Shown piece after piece: positions 8,701 through 13,202 of a stretch of DNA of 13,202 nucleotides (positions are counted from its first letter, which is position 1; each line of letters starts with the position of its first letter). Source of the DNA: MAG-120531 sp041163765 (GTDB lineage Bacteria; Bacteroidota; Bacteroidia; Flavobacteriales; Flavobacteriaceae); the NCBI GenBank assembly GCA_041163765.1, contig JBEAQS010000115.1, positions 1-13,202 of the forward strand, in the 5' to 3' direction. The notes beneath the pieces were generated by a model that was not told the DNA's origin, made no database searches, and saw only the letters and a list, made by a program, of their open reading frames with translations. A program made the position numbers and the translations under genes.

Positions 8701-10067
8701 ATGGTCAAGAGTTTGTTTTTCAGGATTTTAGCCTCATTGATCCGGTGTATAAAACCAAAGCACTGCTTCGGGGTGAGATCAAACATAAAGCGTTTACGGA
8801 TTGGCAGCTCAACTTATTTGTCGATACGCCCAATAGCCGATTTTTAGTGCTAAATACCCAGCAAGCCCCCGAACAATTGTATTACGGTTTGGGTTTTTTA
8901 AAAGGATCCGGGCGTATTTGGGGACCAACAGAGAAATTATCCATTTCCCTAAAAGGGGCCACAGGAGAGCAGACATCGATAAAAATTCCTGTTTCTGATG
9001 TTGTTTATACGGGATCCTATGATTTCATCACCTTTCACGAACGCAATGAACAGGCTCAGGTAGACCAACTTGGTGTAGACAAAACCTACCAAGGATTACA
9101 ACTGGATTTTGATTTTGACATTACGCCTGACGCTGAAATTGAAGTGGTGATCGATCCGCAAACGGGGAGTTCATTAAAAGGTAGGGGGGTAGGAAACATA
9201 TTGATGGATATCAACACCACGGGTGGATTTAGCATGTTTGGTGATTACCGCGTGAACAGTGGAACCTACAACTACAAGTTTGGTGGTTTTATCGATAAAA
9301 CGTTTAAAGTAAAGCCTGGCGGCACCATCGTTTGGGAGGGGGATCCCCTACAAGCCCAACTCAATGTGGAAGCTGCTTATAATTTATATGCCAACCCGGC
9401 TCCTTTAGTGAGGAATTCCGGATACAGTCAACGAATACCTACCGAAGTATTGATTCGATTACTGGGTCCGCTACAGCGACCAAATATAGATTTTGACATT
9501 GCCTTTCCAGGGACTAATTCGGTGATTCAGTCCGAGCTAAACTACGCCCTTCAGGATCCTACCGTTCAAGATAGAAATGCTTTTTTCTTGTTGGCACAAG
9601 GGAGTTTTGTCAATAATGAACTAGCGATTACAGAACAAGCAGTTACAGGGAATTTACTTCAATCGGCTTCTGGATTTTTAAGTCAAATGATCAGCGGTGG
9701 GAGTGACCGCCTTAATTTGGGTATTTCCTATGAACAAGGATATACCGACCGCAATGCCAATATCACCCTGGACAATAGAATCGGGGTAAGTTTATCTACC
9801 CAAATATCAGATCGCGTATTGTTTAACGGTAGGTTAGGGGTTCCGGTAGGAGGGCGGGTGGCTGATCCTTCTCTAGCTGGTGATGCAGAAGTACAGTTTT
9901 TGCTTAACGAGTCGGGTAGTTTAAGCGCTAAGATATTTAATCGAGAAAATCAATTTCAACAACTATTTGCGTTACGTCAGGGATATACCCAAGGTGTTGG
10001 ACTTTCCTATCAGGTTTCTTTTGATCGTTGGCGGGTGTTGATGAATCAGATTTTTGGGCATAAATAG
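5721..10067 (+). CDS. tamB: Translocation/assembly module TamB
   Basis: TamB is a large AsmA-like inner-membrane-anchored protein that spans the periplasm as a long beta-rich groove. It works with a TamA/TamL outer-membrane partner in envelope assembly or lipid transport. Here a hydrophobic anchor (about residues 2-17) precedes SIPQVQTYAAQWLTKKLEKQ, the usual start of the AsmA-like repeat region, and some 1000 residues of beta-rich sequence follow. The C-terminal TamB (DUF490) domain covers roughly 1000-1448. It includes GGFSMFGDYRVNSGTYNYKF (about 1170-1190), FLLAQGSF and a final GYTQGVGLSYQVSFDRW. The length of 1448 is typical for Bacteroidota and the C-terminus is complete. The start is uncertain. 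GTG at 5721 is the first standard start after the in-frame TAG at 5682-5684, and an ATG lies five codons further on. However, the untranslated-looking codons 5691-5720 encode IKKWSNIVGR, which resembles the normal positively charged N-terminus. An AGGTAGG lies directly before the GTG. No tamL is adjacent. Confidence 0.93.
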   Translation: MLAFAMVFLLVFALFFSIPQVQTYAAQWLTKKLEKQYGISISLAQLRLRPIQGAFDVRDVVLFDRAQDTLFYAHNLSVSGIDLAGLSHGQTRLGYVSLEKFFLDIHYHPGDSLHSLNRFLAELPRSKDSTETAFFGALWSLKNGQVRVGDNPPPNAPKSAPLIVGIESLQAAQLHLESGVFDAEIQSLSADVNPGTSIKSLSGQLTIDQDRIALNQLLLRTPKSSFQGAISLSDPEPSLETYIQRVIWHVDAQSIILDTDELNVWADYFGTKQTISGKFTLDGSLNDLAIELDYLNSGETGLRGNIQLKEMFFGQQPGVLDAQITNLETTIPSLKLLFPRWIPQKSPESLDRFGDISTRGSVHWQGSLLNTKMNASTELGAFYTDVTIKGVDRLKTAEYSGYLSLIEFDLGAYALGNTSFQKTTADAQIGGTGFSWGTLNTFAEGLIYETTLNGYTYRDIELSGQFKNQRFEGLMSVMDPNCSFTFSGLADLGGERNQFDFEADVTYADLFQMNLVKDSTAQLSGKVVFDLQGNDIDDVAGTISFNQSRYKNSIDTFAFENFEVVAQRDSTDQRSISINSPDIVTGQIKGKFKLKEFTEVVRNAVGGIYDNFVPLKVTKGQKFDFRFKLYNKLIEAFLPDFSLGQNTELSGRIDTDQSVFKLDIQAPRMSMWTYTLDSVLLKVDTKNPLFKSYLSVASLAKSGGLYPIKQLEMINNTRKDTLFFRTEFFGGANQEDKYAIDFFHTFLKGNTSVLGVKNLQAQVRDMDWTLGSSIPTNHQARIDHDFSSIILSPTSVVSGDGGLIQATGSWLNSQIEDLNFSLDHVPLRYITPPIENLHLDGMADGYVKIQRKDDRAFPSASLNIKDFSVNQTVFGPLNVDIVGNEDLSELLVNGHIGDQQTEQLRVLGKVLYQSDATSLNLLASFNGFDVAPFSPLGQDIIHRIKGRLFGNARITGLLKQPQIDGSLSWSQGGLGIPYLGVIYDFAPTETLMLNGQEFVFQDFSLIDPVYKTKALLRGEIKHKAFTDWQLNLFVDTPNSRFLVLNTQQAPEQLYYGLGFLKGSGRIWGPTEKLSISLKGATGEQTSIKIPVSDVVYTGSYDFITFHERNEQAQVDQLGVDKTYQGLQLDFDFDITPDAEIEVVIDPQTGSSLKGRGVGNILMDINTTGGFSMFGDYRVNSGTYNYKFGGFIDKTFKVKPGGTIVWEGDPLQAQLNVEAAYNLYANPAPLVRNSGYSQRIPTEVLIRLLGPLQRPNIDFDIAFPGTNSVIQSELNYALQDPTVQDRNAFFLLAQGSFVNNELAITEQAVTGNLLQSASGFLSQMISGGSDRLNLGISYEQGYTDRNANITLDNRIGVSLSTQISDRVLFNGRLGVPVGGRVADPSLAGDAEVQFLLNESGSLSAKIFNRENQFQQLFALRQGYTQGVGLSYQVSFDRWRVLMNQIFGHK

Positions 10068-10163
10068 TATATTTTGTGCAATCACTTTTTTGATTTATTG
10101 TTAAATATTTTCCTTTTTTCTTCAGGATTTGTGGATATGTACAATTAATCTACACTCGATTCA

Positions 10164-10191
10164 TTGAAATAGAAATAAATTGATATTTTTA
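10164..10191 (+). promoter_or_regulatory. Candidate promoter of pfkA-gapA
   Basis: The 141-base gap between tamB and pfkA is very AT-rich. Near its end it holds TTG (10164-10166), 17 bases, then TATTTTTA (10184-10191). This fits the Bacteroidota pattern TTG-N17-23-TAnnTTTG except for the last base. Transcription would begin near 10198, about 10 bases before the pfkA ATG. I see no strong terminator for tamB in the same gap; AATCA/TGATT around 10080-10095 makes only a five-base stem. Confidence 0.5.
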
Positions 10192-10208
10192 CGAACTTTA
10201 AATTTTTT

Positions 10209-11195
10209 ATGGAATCAACGATCAAAAAGATAGGGGTTTTTACTTCTGGAGGGGATTCGCCTGGGATGAATGCAGCCATACGTTCTGTGGTGCGCACTTG
10301 TGCCTTTCACCAAATTGCTTGTGTAGGTATTTACCGAGGATACGAAGGAATGATCGAGGGGGACTTTATCGAGTTAGGTCCTAGAGATGTCAACAACATC
10401 ATCAATAAAGGAGGTACTTTTTTAAAGTCTGCGCGCTCGAAAGAGTTTAGAACTCCAGAGGGAAGAAAGAAAGCTCACGATCATTTGGTGGCTGCGGGTA
10501 TAGATGCTTTGGTGGTTATTGGTGGTGATGGAAGTTTTACTGGGGCACAGATATTCAACCAAGAATACGGGTTTCCAGTAGTTGGTATTCCAGGAACCAT
10601 AGATAATGATATTTACGGAACTACCAGTACCTTGGGCTTTGACACGGCGCTAAATACCGTGGTGGACGCTATTGACAAAATCCGTGATACGGCCTCATCC
10701 CACAATCGACTGTTTTTTGTTGAGGTGATGGGTAGAGATGTCGGCCATATAGCCCTTAATGCTGGTGTCGGATCTGGTGCTGAGGAGATATTGATCCCTG
10801 AAGAAAATTTAGGTATAGACCGTTTGTTGGAGTCTTTAGATAAATCGAAGAACTCCGGCAAATCCTCCAGCATTGTCATCGTAGCTGAAGGAGATAAAAC
10901 CGGTAAAAATATTTTCGAACTCAAAGATTACGTGGAACAACACAGGCCTCAATACGATATTCGCGTATCTGTGTTAGGTCATATGCAACGCGGAGGTTCA
11001 CCTTCTTGTTTTGATCGAGTGCTGGCTTGCCGTATGGGGGTCAAAGCAGTTGAAACCCTCCTTAGTGGAGAATCTGGATATATGGTGGGTATCCGAGACA
11101 ATAAATTAAACTTGACACCGCTGGATAAAGCGATCAAGGGGCACACCAAAATAGATAAAGAATTGATCAGAGTATCTGATATCATGTCAACCTAA
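10209..11195 (+). CDS. pfkA: ATP-dependent 6-phosphofructokinase
   Basis: PfkA phosphorylates fructose 6-phosphate to fructose 1,6-bisphosphate, the committing step of glycolysis, in the cytoplasm. The 328-residue protein matches the bacterial PfkA family throughout. GVFTSGGDSPGMNAAIR (9-25) and GGDGS (105-109) form the nucleotide site; the fourth position of GGDG is Gly, as in ATP-dependent rather than pyrophosphate-dependent enzymes. PGTIDND (128-134) holds the catalytic Asp132. R167, MGR (174-176) and HMQRGGSP (258-265) bind the sugar phosphate, and E192 corresponds to the effector-site glutamate of the E. coli enzyme. The ATG at 10209 puts the first motif at the expected distance from the N-terminus. 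gapA follows after 11 bases, so the two are almost certainly co-transcribed, probably from the promoter candidate just upstream. Confidence 0.98.
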   Translation: MESTIKKIGVFTSGGDSPGMNAAIRSVVRTCAFHQIACVGIYRGYEGMIEGDFIELGPRDVNNIINKGGTFLKSARSKEFRTPEGRKKAHDHLVAAGIDALVVIGGDGSFTGAQIFNQEYGFPVVGIPGTIDNDIYGTTSTLGFDTALNTVVDAIDKIRDTASSHNRLFFVEVMGRDVGHIALNAGVGSGAEEILIPEENLGIDRLLESLDKSKNSGKSSSIVIVAEGDKTGKNIFELKDYVEQHRPQYDIRVSVLGHMQRGGSPSCFDRVLACRMGVKAVETLLSGESGYMVGIRDNKLNLTPLDKAIKGHTKIDKELIRVSDIMST

Positions 11196-11206
11196 TCCTT
11201 AATACC

Positions 11207-12211
11207 ATGTCTGAATTAAAAATTGGAATTAATGGTTTTGGTAGAATCGGCCGTATGGTTTTCCGTGCTGCAGCTGCCAGACCAGATGTACAAGTAGTAG
11301 CTATCAACGATTTGTTGGATATTGAGCACTTGGCTTATTTGTTAAAGTACGACTCAGTCCACGGACGATTTGACGGAACTGTTGAAATCAGCGGAACTGA
11401 TTTAGTCGTTAACGGTAAGGTGGTGCGTATTACTGCTGAACGCGATCCAAAACAATTAAAGTGGGATGCTGTTGGTGCTTCTGTTGTGGCAGAGTGTACC
11501 GGTATTTTTACTACCCTTGAAATGGCTCAAAGCCACATTGACGGTGGAGCCAAAAAGGTAGTTATTTCTGCTCCTTCTGCGGACGCACCTATGTTTGTTA
11601 TGGGGGTAAATCACTTAGAAGCCAAAGCTTCTGATCTGATTGTGTCCAATGCTTCTTGTACGACCAACTGTTTGGCACCTATGGCCAAAGTATTGAATGA
11701 TGCCTTTGGTATTGAAGAGGCTTTGATGACGACAGTTCACGCCACTACAGCTACGCAAATGACTGTTGATGGGCCTTCTAGAAAGGACTGGAGAGGCGGT
11801 CGTTCAGCTTTATTGAATATTATTCCATCTTCTACAGGAGCTGCCAAAGCGGTGACTAAAGTGATCCCCTCTTTGGTGGGCAAATTAACCGGGATGGCGT
11901 TCCGTGTACCCAATGCGGATGTTTCCGTTGTGGATTTAACCGTTAAGGTATCCAAGCCTACTTCTATGGCAGAAATTAAACAAGCGTTTAAAGCAGCTTC
12001 CGAAGGGTCATTAAAGGGTATCTTGGGTTATACAGAAGATTTAGTAGTTTCTCAAGATTTTATCGGTGATGCACGTACGTCAATTTTTGATGCTGACGCG
12101 GGTATTGAGCTAAACAGCACATTCTTCAAATTGGTTTCTTGGTACGACAATGAAGCGGGTTATTCAAATAAATTGATCGACCTAGCTAAGCACGTATCTA
12201 GCCTTTCTTAA
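11207..12211 (+). CDS. gapA: Glyceraldehyde-3-phosphate dehydrogenase, type I
   Basis: This enzyme oxidises glyceraldehyde 3-phosphate to 1,3-bisphosphoglycerate with NAD and phosphate, in cytoplasmic glycolysis. The 334-residue length is standard. The Rossmann motif is NGFGRIGR at 9-16, and Asp35 in INDL is the residue that normally favours NAD over NADP. The catalytic motif SNASCTTNCLAP (147-158) gives Cys151, and His178 in TTVHATTATQ is its partner. The phosphate-binding stretch IIPSSTGAAKAV (205-216) and the C-terminal SWYDNEAGYSNKL are intact. It lies 11 bases downstream of pfkA in one transcription unit and is followed at once by a strong stem-loop with a T run. No Shine-Dalgarno is visible before the ATG, which is common in this phylum. 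Codon choice looks biased toward a few codons, as in highly expressed genes, but I did not count it. Confidence 0.98.
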   Translation: MSELKIGINGFGRIGRMVFRAAAARPDVQVVAINDLLDIEHLAYLLKYDSVHGRFDGTVEISGTDLVVNGKVVRITAERDPKQLKWDAVGASVVAECTGIFTTLEMAQSHIDGGAKKVVISAPSADAPMFVMGVNHLEAKASDLIVSNASCTTNCLAPMAKVLNDAFGIEEALMTTVHATTATQMTVDGPSRKDWRGGRSALLNIIPSSTGAAKAVTKVIPSLVGKLTGMAFRVPNADVSVVDLTVKVSKPTSMAEIKQAFKAASEGSLKGILGYTEDLVVSQDFIGDARTSIFDADAGIELNSTFFKLVSWYDNEAGYSNKLIDLAKHVSSLS

Positions 12212-12229
12212 CTAAACCAAAATCATTTA

Positions 12230-12272
12230 GGCCTTAGAACACCTTGTGTATGGGGTGTTCTATGGCTTTTTT
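12230..12272 (+). terminator. Rho-independent terminator after gapA
   Basis: AGAACACC (12236-12243) pairs with GGTGTTCT (12254-12261) around a 10-base loop. T12235-A12262 extends the stem, and after one T-T mismatch GGCC (12230-12233) pairs with GGCT (12264-12267, one G-T pair). A run of six T follows (12267-12272). It starts 18 bases after the gapA stop and ends 11 bases before the kinase ATG, so it either ends the pfkA-gapA transcript or limits read-through into the kinase gene. Confidence 0.8.
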
Positions 12273-12283
12273 AACCGACGATT

Positions 12284-13135
12284 ATGATTTTAATTGCAGA
12301 CAGCGGGGCGACTAAATCCGATTGGATTGCCTTGGACAAGAATGGAGACAAACTCTTTTTAACACAAACTTTGGGATTGAGTCCTGAGGTATTGACTAAA
12401 GAAGTGATCCAAGATCGATTGGCCAATAATTTTGAGCTCTCAAAAAATAGCCGTCAAGTAAAACAATTGTTTTTTTACGGAGCTGGTTGTGGGACAGCTA
12501 GAATGAAAACCTTTTTAGGTGATATTTTTCAGTCCTTTTTTCCCAATGCCCAAATCAATGTAAAAGAGGATACTTACGCAGCTATTCACGCTACCACTAA
12601 TTTAGAAGAACAAGCCATTGTTTGTATTTTAGGTACAGGATCTAACTGCAGTTATTACGATGGACATCAAGTATTTCAAAAGGTTGCTTCATTGGGGTAT
12701 ATCATGATGGATGACGGTAGCGGCAATTATTTTGGTCGCAAATTGATTCGCGATTACTATTTCCACAAAATGCCTCAGGATTTGGGGATTCGCTTTGCCA
12801 AGGAGTACAACCTGGAAGCAGATAACATCAAGGATAACTTGTACAAACAGCCTAACCCGAATACTTATTTGGCCACATTTGCCCGTTTTATTGTGGAGAA
12901 CAAAGAGCATTCATACTGCAAAGGTGTCATTGAAAAAGGGTTGCAACAGTTTATCAACAACTACATCATGCAGTTTGAACTAGCCACCAAGGTAAAAGTG
13001 AATTTTGTCGGCAGTATTGCGTTCTATCTGCAGGATGAACTCAGAGCTGCCCTTGAACGCAATGACCTAAGGGCTGGAGTCATCGTGCAAAGACCTATTG
13101 ATGGTCTAGTCGATTTTCATAAAAAAACCATCTAA
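12284..13135 (+). CDS. BadF/BadG/BcrA/BcrD-type ATPase, probable N-acetylglucosamine kinase
   Basis: This 283-residue protein has the ASKHA sugar-kinase fold. The phosphate-1 motif is IADSGATKSDW (4-14), phosphate-2 is ILGTGSNCS (115-123), and VASLGYIMMDDGSGNYFGRK (134-153) is the typical following loop. FVGSIAFYL (241-249) is the C-terminal adenosine-side strand. Family members related to eukaryotic NAGK phosphorylate N-acetylglucosamine, and Bacteroidota copies of this size are usually annotated that way. The substrate cannot be read from the sequence, so a different amino sugar or sugar remains possible. It follows gapA after a 72-base gap that contains a terminator, and no good TAnnTTTG box of its own is visible there. 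Expression may therefore depend on read-through. The neighbouring glycolytic genes fit a role in feeding sugar phosphates to central metabolism. Its stop lies four bases from the stop of the convergent ridA-like gene. Confidence 0.85.
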   Translation: MILIADSGATKSDWIALDKNGDKLFLTQTLGLSPEVLTKEVIQDRLANNFELSKNSRQVKQLFFYGAGCGTARMKTFLGDIFQSFFPNAQINVKEDTYAAIHATTNLEEQAIVCILGTGSNCSYYDGHQVFQKVASLGYIMMDDGSGNYFGRKLIRDYYFHKMPQDLGIRFAKEYNLEADNIKDNLYKQPNPNTYLATFARFIVENKEHSYCKGVIEKGLQQFINNYIMQFELATKVKVNFVGSIAFYLQDELRAALERNDLRAGVIVQRPIDGLVDFHKKTI

Positions 13136-13158
13136 GCGTTTAGGCGTTTAAAAACGCT
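13121..13158 (-). terminator. Possible terminator between the converging kinase and ridA-like genes
   Basis: AGCGTTT (13135-13141) pairs with AAACGCT (13152-13158) over a 10-base loop. On the minus strand a run of seven T (complement of 13121-13127) comes seven bases after the stem. A competing, shorter stem GCGTT/AACGC (13144-13148 with 13153-13157) uses the same right arm. The stem lies inside the last codons of the ridA-like gene and the distance to the T run is long, so the call is tentative. Confidence 0.35.
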
Positions 13159-13202
13159 ATCGCAGAAATCTCTACGCGCACCCCTTTGGGAAGCCCAGCA
13201 AC
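13140..13202 (-). CDS. ridA: RidA-family reactive enamine/imine deaminase, C-terminal fragment
   Basis: Reading leftward from the right edge, 20 codons give VAGLPKGVRVEISAIAFLNA and then TAA (13142-13140). The pattern V-A-x-L-P-K-x-x-x-[IV]-E-I-x-A-I-A is the conserved C-terminal end of the RidA (YjgF/YER057c/UK114) family; E. coli RidA ends in a very similar way. These small trimeric cytoplasmic proteins hydrolyse reactive enamines and imines made by PLP enzymes. The rest of the gene, including the catalytic arginine, lies outside the window, so the particular subfamily cannot be judged. It converges on the kinase gene with four bases between the stops. Confidence 0.75.
   Translation of the reverse strand, partial: VAGLPKGVRVEISAIAFLNA

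Noticed and set aside
8481..8786. 101-codon minus-strand open frame inside tamB
   Set aside because: Same situation: fully antisense to tamB, with no recognisable motif.
10068..10208. AT-rich gap before pfkA as a riboswitch or small RNA
   Set aside because: No stable extended pairing is visible; a short promoter region explains it.
10613..10924. 103-codon minus-strand open frame inside pfkA
   Set aside because: It is antisense to a complete, highly conserved pfkA; the open frame follows from the codon pattern of the sense gene.
13068..13074. Early end of the BadF-type kinase (283 residues) as a truncation
   Set aside because: Family members of this size are usual in Bacteroidota, and all the phosphate- and adenosine-side motifs are present.
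1..13202. Mobile element, defence island, CRISPR, phage or biosynthetic cluster
   Set aside because: No transposase, integrase, direct-repeat array, toxin-antitoxin pair or synthase motif was seen; all confident genes are core housekeeping or envelope functions.

Overview
The window looks like ordinary chromosome from a Bacteroidota bacterium, most likely a member of the Flavobacteriales. Three things point there: a DUF5916-type outer-membrane protein and a PG_1098-like (THUMP-like) methyltransferase, both typical of that phylum; the order tsaD / divergent tamB; and promoter-like sites that fit the Bacteroidota consensus (TTG, 17-23 bases, TAnnTTTG) rather than the proteobacterial one. Shine-Dalgarno sequences are weak or absent. 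Base composition and codon use look even throughout, and I see no mobile element, tRNA, rRNA, CRISPR array or defence locus.

Layout. Positions 1-1086 (+) hold the C-terminal part of a DUF5916 protein that enters from the left edge. It converges on a four-gene leftward operon (5650 to 1081): tsaD, rsmE, a THUMP-like methyltransferase and an MscS-type channel. The first three genes overlap by 1 and 11 bases, and the last follows after 22 bases, where there is a second promoter-like element. A 70-base divergent gap separates tsaD from tamB (5721-10067, +), a 1448-residue envelope protein. A 141-base gap with a good pfkA promoter candidate follows. Next come pfkA and gapA, 11 bases apart, then a strong stem-loop with a T run, then a BadF/BcrA-type sugar kinase (12284-13135). 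The right edge carries the last 20 codons of a convergent ridA-like gene.

How the genes work together. The leftward operon combines translation-related RNA modification (t6A in tRNA, m3U1498 in 16S rRNA, and a methyltransferase of unknown target) with osmotic protection. tamB serves outer-membrane biogenesis. pfkA and gapA encode two steps of central glycolysis, and the adjacent kinase probably feeds amino sugar into metabolism.

I did not find a clearly new biological system. The points most worth a second look are the tamB start (no ATG where the protein should begin), the untested role of the THUMP-like methyltransferase, the promoter that almost touches the mscS-family start codon, and the stem-loop between gapA and the kinase.
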